Assembly (NCBI RefSeq): GCF_002896965.1
Contig: NZ_LYMM01000042.1
Location: 1 to 59,592 of the forward strand
DNA length: 59,592 nucleotides
Reading direction: 5' to 3'
Source of the DNA: Novosphingobium guangzhouense
GTDB taxonomy: Bacteria; Pseudomonadota; Alphaproteobacteria; Sphingomonadales; Sphingomonadaceae
Positions 25,301 to 33,539 of this stretch are shown piece by piece (the stretch's first letter is position 1; the number at the start of each line of letters is the position of its first letter). The position numbers and the translations under genes are program-made. A model generated the notes under the pieces. It made no database searches. It had not been told where the DNA came from and saw only the letters and a list, made by a program, of their open reading frames with translations.

Positions 25301-26758
25301 TCACCCGCCCAGGTTGAACGTGGTCATCATCTGGAACTCGCGCAGGCCCTCGACCCCGCGTTCGCGGCCAAGGCCGCTCATCTTGATGCCGCCGCCGCTG
25401 GCGTAGCTGGACATGATCGCACCGTTGACGTTCACCGCGCCGCTGCGGATTTTCAGCCCCACTTCCAGCGCCTTGACCTTGTCCGCCCCGTGGACCCAGC
25501 CCGACAGGCCGAAGCGGCTGTCGTTCGCCATCTCAACCGCATGGTCGAGATCGCGGTAGCCGATCACACCCACTACCGGCCCGAAGATCTCCTCCTGCGC
25601 GGCCGGGTTGGCGTTGTCGGGCAGGTCGAGCACGGTCGGCTCCCAGTAGAACCCCTTGTCGAAGCCCTCGGGCCGCTTGCCGCCGCACACTACGCGCCCG
25701 CCGGCCTCGACCGCCGCCTGCGTGAAATGCGCGCAGCGATCGCGCTGGCCCGCGCTGATCACCGGGCCAAGCTGCGTCGCCGGATCGGCCGCCGGGCCGA
25801 TCTTCACGCCCGCCAGCAGCTTCGCCATGCCTTCGAGCACTTCGGCCTTGCTCTCCTGCGGAACGAAGACCCGCGTGCCCAGTACGCAGCCCTGCCCAGC
25901 GTGCGAGGTGCAGACCGAAAAGGCCGCTGACGGCGCCCGCGCCACCGCATCGGGCAGGTAGATCTGCGCGGACTTTCCTCCCAGTTCCAGCACCAGCCGC
26001 TTGAGCGTGGGCGCCGCCTGCTCGGCCACTTTCGCCCCCACCGCGCATGAGCCGGTGAAGGAAACCATGTCGACGCGCAGATCGGTGGTCATGGCAAGGC
26101 CGCCCGCCAGACCGGGCTCGACGATCACGTTCATGACACCGGGCGGAAGGCCCGCTTCCTCGGCCGCTTCGGCGAAAATCATGGATGAGATGGGGGTCAG
26201 CGGATTGGGCCGCAGGATCACGGAATTGCCCGCCATCAGCGCGGGCACGACCTTCCAGAACGCGGTGTAGAACGGCACGTTGTACGCCGATATCGCAGAG
26301 ACAACGCCCAGCGGCGACCAGCGCTTGAGGCTTTGCACCACGAAATGCGGATTGACCCGTTCGTGGATCGGCAGGGGGTTCTCCTCCTGCTCGGGCAGAC
26401 GCAGGAACAGATCGATGATCTCGTCCGTCATCCGTAGCGGGGCGTGGACCTGTGCGCCCATGACGGTGGAGGAAACCGGGCACCCGGCTTCGTTCACCGC
26501 GCAATCCTTGAGGAAAACGGCGCGTTTGCGCAGGGCTTCGCCAAAGCGGGTCATCGCCGCTGCGCGCGCCTTCATGCTCAGGCCCGACCATGCACCACCA
26601 TCGAACGCCTGCCGCGCTGCACCGATCGCCGCATCCGCCTGCGCGGCCGAAACGCCGACGACTTCGGCCACGATCGTTTCGTCGGAAGGGTTCTGGACCT
26701 CGAACCGCTCGCCCTCGCCACGCACGAAGGTGCCGCCGACATACCCTGCGTATTCCAA
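25301..26758 (-). CDS. Aldehyde dehydrogenase family protein
   Basis: This 485-residue NAD(P)-dependent aldehyde dehydrogenase has the catalytic Glu in LELGGKSAQI and the nucleophilic Cys in GQGCVLGTRV, with the FTGSCAVG cofactor strand. The start is a TTG preceded by GGGAGAGCGGGC; this rare start codon suggests moderate expression. It leads the aldehyde dehydrogenase/SDR/MDR operon. A perfect 7-2-7 palindrome 19 bases upstream is a likely operator. Substrate type is unknown. Confidence 0.88.
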   Translation of the reverse strand: MEYAGYVGGTFVRGEGERFEVQNPSDETIVAEVVGVSAAQADAAIGAARQAFDGGAWSGLSMKARAAAMTRFGEALRKRAVFLKDCAVNEAGCPVSSTVMGAQVHAPLRMTDEIIDLFLRLPEQEENPLPIHERVNPHFVVQSLKRWSPLGVVSAISAYNVPFYTAFWKVVPALMAGNSVILRPNPLTPISSMIFAEAAEEAGLPPGVMNVIVEPGLAGGLAMTTDLRVDMVSFTGSCAVGAKVAEQAAPTLKRLVLELGGKSAQIYLPDAVARAPSAAFSVCTSHAGQGCVLGTRVFVPQESKAEVLEGMAKLLAGVKIGPAADPATQLGPVISAGQRDRCAHFTQAAVEAGGRVVCGGKRPEGFDKGFYWEPTVLDLPDNANPAAQEEIFGPVVGVIGYRDLDHAVEMANDSRFGLSGWVHGADKVKALEVGLKIRSGAVNVNGAIMSSYASGGGIKMSGLGRERGVEGLREFQMMTTFNLGG

Positions 26759-26776
26759 GCCCGCTCTCCCGAATAT

Positions 26777-26792
26777 ATTCGCATTTGCGAAT
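26777..26792. promoter_or_regulatory. Palindromic operator before aldehyde dehydrogenase operon
   Basis: ATTCGCA-TT-TGCGAAT is a perfect 16-bp palindrome within an AT-rich stretch. It lies 19 bases upstream of the TTG start, where a bound TetR-, MarR- or GntR-type repressor would block transcription or initiation. No regulator gene adjoins it, so the regulator is encoded elsewhere. Confidence 0.5.
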
Positions 26793-26884
26793 TATTGTTC
26801 GTTAGTGAGACTAGCCGACACGTGGAGATGCGTCAATCTTGCCACCTCGCGCTTGTCGCAGGGCGCGGCCGTGCCTTGTAACCG

Positions 26885-26901
26885 CTAGGGCTCATCCCTA
26901 G
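26885..26901. promoter_or_regulatory. CTAGGG-N5-CCCTAG inverted repeat before gabD-like gene
   Basis: CTAGGG and CCCTAG flank CTCAT, 68 bases upstream of the semialdehyde dehydrogenase start. Nothing else in the 210-base divergent gap explains it. It could be an operator, or a small hairpin in the 5' leader. Confidence 0.35.
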
Positions 26902-26968
26902 ACCATGCCGGAACCCGCGAGCGTCCGTCCGAGACACTCCACCGGCAGAACACGAGGAACCGCACGAA

Positions 26969-28420
26969 ATGGCCTATACCGATTTCCTGAAGCAGCAGTG
27001 CTACATCGACGGCGCCTGGATCGATGCGGATTCCGGGGCCTCGTTCGAAGTCACCGACCCCGGCACCGGCAAGGTTCTGGGCACCGTGCCGAAGATGGGA
27101 GCAGACGAAACCGCCCGCGCGATCGACGCTGCCGAAGCCGCGCTTCCCGCCTGGCGCGCCAAGACTGCGGGTGAACGCGCCAAGCTCATGCGCAAGCTGT
27201 TCGAACTGATGATCCAGCACCAGGACGATCTGGGCGAACTGCTCAGCCGCGAACAGGGCAAGCCGCTGGCCGAAGGCCGGGGCGAGATCGCCTATGGCGC
27301 CAGCTTCATCGAATGGTTCGCTGAAGAGGGCAAGCGCGCCTATGGCGACACCATCCCCGGCCACGCCGCCGACCGCCGGATCGTGGTGATCAAGCAGGGC
27401 GTCGGCGTCGTCGCCGCGATTACGCCGTGGAACTTCCCCAATGCGATGATCACGCGCAAGCTTGGCCCGGCACTGGCGGCAGGCTGCACCATCGTCATCA
27501 AGCCGGCATCGGCAACGCCCTATTCCGCCCTTGCCATCGCCCAGCTTTGCGAGATGGCGGGCATTCCCAAGGGCGTCGTCAACGTCGTCACCGGCAGCGC
27601 GGGCCAGATCGGCTCGGCCCTTACCGCCAGCCCCAAGGTCGCCAAGCTGACCTTCACCGGCTCCACCGAGATCGGCCGTGATCTGCTGCGCGAATGTGCC
27701 GAGACGATCAAGAAGTGCTCGATGGAACTGGGCGGCAACGCGCCGTTCCTGGTGTTCGACGATGCCGATGTCGATGCCGCGATCGAAGGGGCGATGATCT
27801 CCAAGTTCCGCAATGGCGGCCAGACCTGCGTATGCACCAACCGGTTCTACGTGCAGGACGGCGTCTATGACGAATTCGTCGAAAAGCTGGCCGCGCGCGT
27901 CAGCACGATGAAGGTCGGCTATGGCCTGGACGAAGGCGTGCAGGTCGGCCCGCTGATCGACGAGAAGGCGGTCGAGAAGGTGGAAGAGCACCTCAAGGAC
28001 GCGGTCGACGGCGGCGCGAAGGTGCTGGCGGGCGGCCAGCGGAACCCGCTCGGCGGCAGCTTCTTCAACCCCACCGTGGTTGCAGGTGTGAAGCCCGACA
28101 TGAAGCTCGCGCGTGAGGAAACCTTCGGCCCGCTGGCAGGCGTGATCCGCTTTACCGATGAAGCCGACGCGATCCGCATGGCCAACGACACCGAGTTCGG
28201 CCTTGCCAGCTACTTCTACGCCAGCGACCTGTCGCGCGTGTGGCGCGTGGCCGAAGCGCTGGAAGCAGGCATGGTTGGCATCAACACCGGCCTCATTTCC
28301 ACCGAAGTCGCGCCGTTCGGCGGCGTCAAGCAGTCGGGCCTCGGCCGCGAAGGTTCGCATTACGGCCTCGATGACTACATGGAAGTGAAGTACCTGTGCA
28401 TGGGTATCAAGCCCGCCTGA
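26969..28420 (+). CDS. gabD: NAD(P)-dependent succinate-semialdehyde dehydrogenase
   Basis: This 483-residue aldehyde dehydrogenase closely follows the GabD pattern: ITPWNFPNAMITRKLGPALAAGC, KPASATPYSALA, FTGSTEIGRDLL, catalytic Glu253 in MELGGNAPF and Cys287 in GQTCVCTNR. GabD enzymes oxidise succinate semialdehyde to succinate, linking 4-aminobutyrate or 4-hydroxyphenylacetate breakdown to the citric acid cycle. The ATG at 26969 is the only sensible start. Amino-acid evidence does not strictly exclude glutarate semialdehyde as substrate. Confidence 0.9.
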   Translation: MAYTDFLKQQCYIDGAWIDADSGASFEVTDPGTGKVLGTVPKMGADETARAIDAAEAALPAWRAKTAGERAKLMRKLFELMIQHQDDLGELLSREQGKPLAEGRGEIAYGASFIEWFAEEGKRAYGDTIPGHAADRRIVVIKQGVGVVAAITPWNFPNAMITRKLGPALAAGCTIVIKPASATPYSALAIAQLCEMAGIPKGVVNVVTGSAGQIGSALTASPKVAKLTFTGSTEIGRDLLRECAETIKKCSMELGGNAPFLVFDDADVDAAIEGAMISKFRNGGQTCVCTNRFYVQDGVYDEFVEKLAARVSTMKVGYGLDEGVQVGPLIDEKAVEKVEEHLKDAVDGGAKVLAGGQRNPLGGSFFNPTVVAGVKPDMKLAREETFGPLAGVIRFTDEADAIRMANDTEFGLASYFYASDLSRVWRVAEALEAGMVGINTGLISTEVAPFGGVKQSGLGREGSHYGLDDYMEVKYLCMGIKPA

Positions 28421-28428
28421 TCAGGCGG
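28413..28428. terminator. Palindrome spanning the gabD stop codon
   Basis: CCGCCT-GATC-AGGCGG can fold into a six-base-pair hairpin that includes the TGA. A second small hairpin (TGCCCG-6-CGGGCA, about 28439-28456) follows. Neither has a U-tract, so intrinsic termination is doubtful. Confidence 0.3.
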
Positions 28429-28506
28429 CCCTGAACATTGCCCGGACGCTCGGGCAGGCACGGCGGACAGCCGGTGCTTGCCCGAGGGCTGCCTTCCTCG
28501 CTAGCG

Positions 28507-28532
28507 CCCTTTTCCGGTAACGCGGAAAAGGG
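28507..28532 (+). promoter_or_regulatory. Hairpin sequestering the ribosome-binding site
   Basis: CCCTTTTCCG (28507-28516) pairs perfectly with CGGAAAAGGG (28523-28532) around a six-base loop. The second arm contains the Shine-Dalgarno AAAAGGG of the next gene, five bases before its ATG. When folded, the ribosome could not bind. Four U-A pairs next to the GGG recall the fourU type of RNA thermometer. Confidence 0.5.
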
Positions 28533-28537
28533 ATGCC

Positions 28538-29413
28538 ATGAAGATCTGCCGATACCAGACCCATGCCGATGGCCCGGTGCTTGTCGGCGTGGTACGCGGG
28601 GATCTTGTCCATGACGTCACCGCCGTTGCACAGGCGCTGCCTGCCCTGCGCTGGCCGTTCCCGCCCGGCGACCAGTTCATCGCCCACCTTGAAGGGATGC
28701 GCCCGCAGATGGACGCGCTGGCCGATGAAAGCGCAGGCGTCCCGCTGTCACGCGTGCTGCTGAAGAGCCCTGTCGCCAACCCCGGCAAGTTCGTCTGCGG
28801 CGCGGGGAATTTCGAGGAAGTGCTGGCTGCCGGTGGTCATCCGCGCCGCCTCGGCCTGCTGTTCAAGATGACCAGCGCCGCCGCAGGCCCTGCCGACGGG
28901 GTTATCCTGCGCTGGCCCGAACGCACGACGTTCCACGAAATGGAGATCGCCATCGTCATCGGCAAGGCGGGCACCGATATCCCCGCCGCGCAGGCCATGG
29001 ATCATGTCGCAGGCTATTGCATCGGCCTCGACATGACGATGCAGGGCAGCGAATTTCCCAGCTTCGGCAAAAGCTTCGATACATATGGCATGATGGGCCC
29101 ATGGCTTACCACGCGCGACGAGATCGCAGACCCCGATGCGCTGGACTTTCGCCTGACCGTCAATGGCAAGGACCGCCAGGTGGACAATACCCGCCGCCTC
29201 GTGCTGGGCATCGCCGATCTTGTCGAACATGCCGCTTCGGTGATGACGCTGCATCCCGGCGACGTGATCTTCTCCGGCACCCCGCCGCGCTCGGTCGGGC
29301 CGGTGGTGCCGGGTGACACCATGCATGCGTGGATGCAGGGGCTGGGCGAAATGACCGTCGCGGTTACGGGCGGCTCCGGCCGCAAGACACCGCTGGACGG
29401 CATGGAGCCCTGA
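28538..29413 (+). CDS. Fumarylacetoacetate hydrolase family protein
   Basis: This 291-residue FAH-fold enzyme cleaves C-C bonds in beta-diketo or oxo-acid substrates using a divalent metal. The metal-ligand acidic cluster is seen in TTFHEMEIAIVIGKAG and GLDMTMQGSEF, with SKSFDTYGMMGPWL-like and VIFSGTPPRSVGPVVPGD strands. The N-terminal part (about residues 1-70) is the usual small lid domain. Members open acylpyruvates or hydrate and decarboxylate 2-oxo-dienoates in aromatic meta-cleavage. It follows gabD by 117 bases and its ribosome-binding site is buried in a hairpin. Confidence 0.85.
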   Translation: MKICRYQTHADGPVLVGVVRGDLVHDVTAVAQALPALRWPFPPGDQFIAHLEGMRPQMDALADESAGVPLSRVLLKSPVANPGKFVCGAGNFEEVLAAGGHPRRLGLLFKMTSAAAGPADGVILRWPERTTFHEMEIAIVIGKAGTDIPAAQAMDHVAGYCIGLDMTMQGSEFPSFGKSFDTYGMMGPWLTTRDEIADPDALDFRLTVNGKDRQVDNTRRLVLGIADLVEHAASVMTLHPGDVIFSGTPPRSVGPVVPGDTMHAWMQGLGEMTVAVTGGSGRKTPLDGMEP

Positions 29414-29443
29414 ATTCCTCCCCGAGCTTTCTCGGGGAGGAAT
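29414..29443. terminator. Bidirectional hairpin between convergent genes
   Basis: A 13-bp perfect stem (29414-29426 with 29431-29443, core CCTCCCCGAG) and a CTTT loop begin one base after the FAH-family stop codon and end five bases before the convergent flavoprotein stop. Either transcript would fold it. There is no real U-tract, so it may act as a 3'-end stabiliser as well as a terminator. Confidence 0.55.
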
Positions 29444-29447
29444 GGGT

Positions 29448-30674
29448 TCAGACCAGTTCCTTGAGCGGCACGCCCGCGTCGGCCAGCTGCTCCACGTCCG
29501 GCGTGGCGCCGGCTTCCACCAGCTTGCGGCCCTGCACGTAGTCCTTGACCATGTTGACGCAATCGAGCGCCAGCACCTTGCCGTCCTTGAGATAGACCAC
29601 CGAGAACGACCGGGCCGCAACGTCGCCGCGGATCACGGTCCTGTCGAACCCCAGGTTGATCCCGGCCGTCTGCAGTTTCAGGTCATACTGGTTCGACCAG
29701 AACCACGGGAACGCCTTGTAGGGCCTGGCGTCTCCGCAGATGCCCTTGGCCACGCAGGTCGCCATGTCGTTGGCGTTCTGCACCGATTCCACGCGCATCA
29801 CCGTGCCGCCCGCATAGTCGCAGGCGAAGGCCGCGCAGTCGCCGATCGCATAGATATCGGGCAGCGAGGTGCGGCAGAACTCGTCCACGTCCACCCCGTT
29901 CGCGCCGCTCGCGCCCGCCATGATCAGCGGGCCGACTGCGGGGACGATGCCGATGCCCACGATCACCGCCTCGGCCGGGATCACCTCGCCGTCGGCCAGC
30001 TTCACGCCGGTGACGCGGTGCCCGTCGCCCTCAAGGCAATCGACCGCGACGCCGGTGCGCAGATCGACGCCGTGATCGCGGTGTTCCTGCTGGTAGAATT
30101 CGGAAAGTTCCTCTCCGGCAACGCGCGCAAGCACGCGCGGCAGGGCTTCGAGCAGAACCACATTGAGGCCCATCTTCGAAAGCACCGCCGCCGCTTCCAG
30201 CCCGATATAGCCGCCGCCGATGACGACGATGTTCTTCGTCCCCGCATCGACTTCGGCCATCAGCGTATCGCAGTCTTCGCGCGTGCGGACCGCGTGAACG
30301 CCCGCAAGCTCCGCCCCGCCGCAGGACAGCCGACGCGGATCGCCGCCCGTCGCCCAGACCAGCTTGCCGTAGCCGAAGGTGGTCCCGTTCGACAGCGTCA
30401 GTTCCTTCGCCGCCGGGTCAACCTTCGTCACCTCGGTGGAAAGCCTGAAGGTCACGTCCTTTTCGGCCCAGAACGTCGGCGGGCGGATGTAGAGCCGGTC
30501 GAAGGTCTTTTCGCGCGCGAAGTATTCCTTCGACAGCGGCGGGCGCTCGTAAGGATGCTCCGGCTCGCGCCCGATGACGGTGATGGTCCCTTCGAACCCG
30601 TTCTGGCGCAGCGCAAGCGCACACTGCGCCCCGCCATGACCCGCACCCACGATGACGACGTCTGATTGTTCCAT
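29448..30674 (-). CDS. FAD-dependent ferredoxin/rubredoxin reductase-like protein
   Basis: This 408-residue flavoprotein resembles putidaredoxin and rhodocoxin reductases, which pass electrons from NAD(P)H to a [2Fe-2S] ferredoxin for cytochrome P450 or ring-hydroxylating dioxygenases. It has the FAD motif VIVGAGHGGAQCALALRQ, ERPPLSKEY, the NAD motif VVIGGGYIGLEAAAVL and DIYAIGDCAAF. The C-terminal YDLKLQTAGI follows the family. The partner ferredoxin and oxygenase are not in this window. The ATG at 30674 starts just before the FAD motif, as in homologues. Confidence 0.88.
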   Translation of the reverse strand: MEQSDVVIVGAGHGGAQCALALRQNGFEGTITVIGREPEHPYERPPLSKEYFAREKTFDRLYIRPPTFWAEKDVTFRLSTEVTKVDPAAKELTLSNGTTFGYGKLVWATGGDPRRLSCGGAELAGVHAVRTREDCDTLMAEVDAGTKNIVVIGGGYIGLEAAAVLSKMGLNVVLLEALPRVLARVAGEELSEFYQQEHRDHGVDLRTGVAVDCLEGDGHRVTGVKLADGEVIPAEAVIVGIGIVPAVGPLIMAGASGANGVDVDEFCRTSLPDIYAIGDCAAFACDYAGGTVMRVESVQNANDMATCVAKGICGDARPYKAFPWFWSNQYDLKLQTAGINLGFDRTVIRGDVAARSFSVVYLKDGKVLALDCVNMVKDYVQGRKLVEAGATPDVEQLADAGVPLKELV

Positions 30675-30694
30675 GGAGCGTTGAGTTCCGCAAT

Positions 30695-30710
30695 TTAACC
30701 GCGCGGTCAA
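30695..30710. promoter_or_regulatory. Candidate TetR-type operator
   Basis: TTAACCGCGCGGTCAA has a perfect 10-bp core (ACCGCGCGGT, 30698-30707) and partly matching flanks. It lies 21 bases upstream of the flavoprotein start codon. Its form resembles operators of TetR-family regulators; no such regulator is nearby. Confidence 0.4.
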
Positions 30711-30769
30711 TGCCTCGCTGCGAAATCTAGTTACCCTGACAGGGTGTTATCGCAGTGCCGGACTAATGT

Positions 30770-31762
30770 TCAGCCCACCGGCGCCTTCAGCGCATCCATG
30801 GTCAGTTCCAGCGACCGGATTTGCGCTTCGGGGTCGTAAGTGGCGATGCTGACGATCAGTTCGTCCGCCTGCGTGCGCGCGATGAAATCCTCGATCCCCT
30901 GCCGCACCGTTGCCGGGCTGCCAACCGCACTGACCGAGCGGACCTGCTCCAGCATCGCGCGCGCTGCGCCGGGCAGGCCGGCACGGTAATCGCGCACCGG
31001 CGGCTTCAACCGTCCCGGATTGCCCGAACGCAGCGCCACGAAGCTCTGGTCGGTGGAGGAGGACAGATAAACCGCCTCTTCGTCCGTATCGGCGGCGACA
31101 ACGTTGATCGCGGCCATGAAGTGCGGCTTCGACAGGGTTTCGGATGGCTCGAACCGCTCACGATAGACCCTTGCCGCATCGTCCAGCGCAGCAGGCGCGA
31201 AGTGCGAGGCGAAGGCATAGGGCAGGCCCAGCATCGCCGCCAGCTGCGCGCCGAACAGGCTGGAACCGAGAATCCACATCTGCACGTCCGCGCCGGATGC
31301 CTGCGGCGATGGCACGCCGCCTGCCGCCTGCCCGCCGAAACGCGCCTGCAGTTCCACCACGTCGTTAGGGAAGCGTTCCGACGCGGCGTGAATGTCCTTG
31401 CGCAGCGCATGGGCGAGCCGTCCGTCAGCACCGGGCGCGCGGCCAAGTCCAAGATCGACACGGCCGGGGAACAGCGCCGCCAGCGTGCCGAACTGCTCGG
31501 AGATCACGTAAGGCGTATGATTGGGCAGCATGATCCCGCCCGCACCGATGCGGATCGTGCGGGTGGCGTTACCGAGATGTGCCAGCACAACCGAGGTCGC
31601 CCCGCCCGCGATCCCGTCCATCCCGTGATGCTCGGCCACCCAGTACCGCTTGTACCCGGCGCGTTCGGCCGCCTGTGCGGTGCGGACCGAGATATCGAGG
31701 GCCTGGGAAACGGTGCCGCCTTCGCGGACGGTGACAAGATCGAGGACGGAAAGCGGAACCAT
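30770..31762 (-). CDS. LLM-class flavin-dependent oxidoreductase
   Basis: This 330-residue luciferase-like protein belongs to the group annotated as MsnO8-type or YhbW-like. It reads GYKRYWVAEHHGMDGIAGGATSVVLAHLG, IRIGAGGIMLPNHTPYVISEQFGTLAALFPGRVDLGLGRAPG and WILGSSLFGAQLAAMLGLPYAFASHF. It is a predicted FMN-dependent monooxygenase in the cytoplasm. It differs in sequence from the other LLM gene in this window, so the two are not recent duplicates. It is followed and preceded by genes on the same strand and may be in a unit with the TPR gene ten bases upstream. Confidence 0.87.
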   Translation of the reverse strand: MVPLSVLDLVTVREGGTVSQALDISVRTAQAAERAGYKRYWVAEHHGMDGIAGGATSVVLAHLGNATRTIRIGAGGIMLPNHTPYVISEQFGTLAALFPGRVDLGLGRAPGADGRLAHALRKDIHAASERFPNDVVELQARFGGQAAGGVPSPQASGADVQMWILGSSLFGAQLAAMLGLPYAFASHFAPAALDDAARVYRERFEPSETLSKPHFMAAINVVAADTDEEAVYLSSSTDQSFVALRSGNPGRLKPPVRDYRAGLPGAARAMLEQVRSVSAVGSPATVRQGIEDFIARTQADELIVSIATYDPEAQIRSLELTMDALKAPVG

Positions 31763-31772
31763 GGGGGAAACC

Positions 31773-32654
31773 TTATTTTGCCGGATCAGGAGATCCGAGC
31801 TGGGAGAGGTACTGCTTCGCGGTCACTGCCGCGTCGCTGGAAGGGGATGCCGCAACCACCGAATCCCAGCTGCGCCGCGCCGCGCCCTCGTTATGCGAAA
31901 GCATGGCGATGACGCCCGCCTCCAGCCCGATTTCAGGGTCCTGCGGGGCAAGACTGGCGGCCTTTTCGATCTGGACCTGCGCCTGCGCCAGCTTGTCCTG
32001 ACGGCGCGACAGGGTGGCCGAAAGCAGCCACGCCTGCGCATTGTCCGGCTGGGCGGCGCGCGCTTCGGCAAGGGCATTGGCGGCCTCGTCCGGCTGCTTT
32101 ACGGCAACCAGCGCGCGGGCGCGGTCGAGCGCGATCGAGGCCGTAAGTTCCGCATCGCCGACGATCTTGGCGTCGGTTGCCGCCGGGGCCAGCAGCGATA
32201 GCGCCTGCCCCGCCTGACCGGAAGCCAGCGCGGCGTTGCCCGCCATCGCACCAAGACGGGCACGGCTGGCATGATCGGCCACGTCAGCCGCATCGCGGGC
32301 ATTGGTGAAGGCCGTGCGCGCTTCGTCCCAGCGGTCAAGATCGCTGAGCGCCACGCCAAGGCACAGGCCCGCGCGGACCCTTTCGCGCCCGATCGCATCG
32401 GCCAGCGCGCCGCGGGCCAGTTCTGCGGATTTTTCCGGGTTCGCTTCGACCGCGCTCATGCAACCCGCGCTGCCACGAGCGCTGGGAAGCGCGACGTTCT
32501 GGGCTTCGCGGGCACGACGGTCGCGATCCTGCTTGTCCTTCTTCTCGATGATTTCGAGCGGCAACTGCGAGACATAGGGGCTGGCCGCGCTCGGCAGGGT
32601 GGATGCCGGGCCGACCTGGGCCATCAGCGGAAGAAGGAGAAGCAGCGAGGACAT
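31773..32654 (-). CDS. Exported tetratricopeptide-repeat protein
   Basis: This 293-residue protein opens with a hydrophobic segment (MSSLLLLLPLMAQVG) that is probably a signal peptide. It then carries a charged linker (EIIEKKDKQDRDRRAREAQN) and several degenerate TPR helical pairs, for example from GLCLGVALSDLDRWDEARTAFTNA and ALAEARAAQPDNAQAWLLSATLSRRQDKLAQAQVQIEKAA. TPR domains mediate protein contacts, here probably in the periplasm. The start lies six bases downstream of the alpha/beta hydrolase stop. The biological role is unknown. Confidence 0.75.
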   Translation of the reverse strand: MSSLLLLLPLMAQVGPASTLPSAASPYVSQLPLEIIEKKDKQDRDRRAREAQNVALPSARGSAGCMSAVEANPEKSAELARGALADAIGRERVRAGLCLGVALSDLDRWDEARTAFTNARDAADVADHASRARLGAMAGNAALASGQAGQALSLLAPAATDAKIVGDAELTASIALDRARALVAVKQPDEAANALAEARAAQPDNAQAWLLSATLSRRQDKLAQAQVQIEKAASLAPQDPEIGLEAGVIAMLSHNEGAARRSWDSVVAASPSSDAAVTAKQYLSQLGSPDPAK

Positions 32655-32660
32655 GGGGGA

Positions 32661-33437
32661 TCAGGACTCCGGGGTGCCCTCTGCGCGCGGCGCTGCCAAC
32701 GGAAGCACCAGCTCTGCGACGGTGCGCAGCAGCAGGCGAATGTCGGCATCGCGCGAGAGGCGATGATCGCCGTCCTTGATCAGCGTGACCTGCACGTCGG
32801 CTGAACGCAGTTTCTCCGCCAGCCTCATGGACACTTCACAAGGCACGTCGGGATCACGCTGGCCGTGGAGCAGGCGCACCGGGCAATCGATGGCGATCTC
32901 GGCGTCCAGCATCAGGTTGGCCTGCCCGTCCGCCCAGAAACCGGGGTGCGTGGGGGTGGGTTCGGGGCCGTAGGGATTATCCTCGAAGATCGTCTCGCCA
33001 TCGGCCAGCATGGCCTTGTCCATCTGCGGGATGCCCCATTCGGTGAAGTCCGGCGCGGGGGCGATGCCGATGAGGCCCGCCAGCCTCTCGCCCAGCGCAA
33101 GGCCCGCCATCAGCATCAGCCAGCCGCCCATCGACGAACCGACCAGCACGATCTTCTCGTCCGTCTCCAGCGCGGCGACGAGGGCGAGCACTTCCTGCTT
33201 CCAGCGGGTGAGCGTGCCATCCGCGAACTGCCCCGGCGATTCGCCGCAGCCGGAATAGTCGAACAACAGGCAGGGCAGCCCGCTGGCCCGCGCCATGTCA
33301 AACAGCGCGGCCGCCTTGGAACCCGCCATGTCGGACATGTAGCCCGGAAGGAAGACGATCACCGGACCCGTGCCGGGCGTGAAGCGGTAGGCGATCGAAC
33401 GCCCGTCGGAAAGATCGAGATAACTGGTCGAGGTCAT
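32661..33437 (-). CDS. Alpha/beta hydrolase, ABHD10-like
   Basis: This 258-residue hydrolase has the nucleophile elbow GSSMGGWLML, an acidic position near LLHGQRDPDVP and the catalytic His in KDGDHRLSR. Its size and the FLPGYMSDMAGSKAAAL and FDYSGCGESPG segments resemble mitochondrial ABHD10, an acyl-thioesterase/glucuronidase. It probably cleaves acyl esters or thioesters in the cytoplasm. The ATG at 33437 leads a hydrolase/TPR/LLM run on the minus strand. Confidence 0.85.
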   Translation of the reverse strand: MTSTSYLDLSDGRSIAYRFTPGTGPVIVFLPGYMSDMAGSKAAALFDMARASGLPCLLFDYSGCGESPGQFADGTLTRWKQEVLALVAALETDEKIVLVGSSMGGWLMLMAGLALGERLAGLIGIAPAPDFTEWGIPQMDKAMLADGETIFEDNPYGPEPTPTHPGFWADGQANLMLDAEIAIDCPVRLLHGQRDPDVPCEVSMRLAEKLRSADVQVTLIKDGDHRLSRDADIRLLLRTVAELVLPLAAPRAEGTPES

Positions 33438-33539
33438 GGTGCCCTTAGTGGGAACCACTTGGCCCAAGGGCAAGACAAAGACTTGCTTCCACGGGTGTAA
33501 TGCGATCTTAAACCCCCTTCGCTAACCGATCAGGCCGAT

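Noticed and set aside
15934..31762. The two LLM-class genes as a recent duplication
   Set aside because: Their sequences differ throughout and belong to different subgroups.
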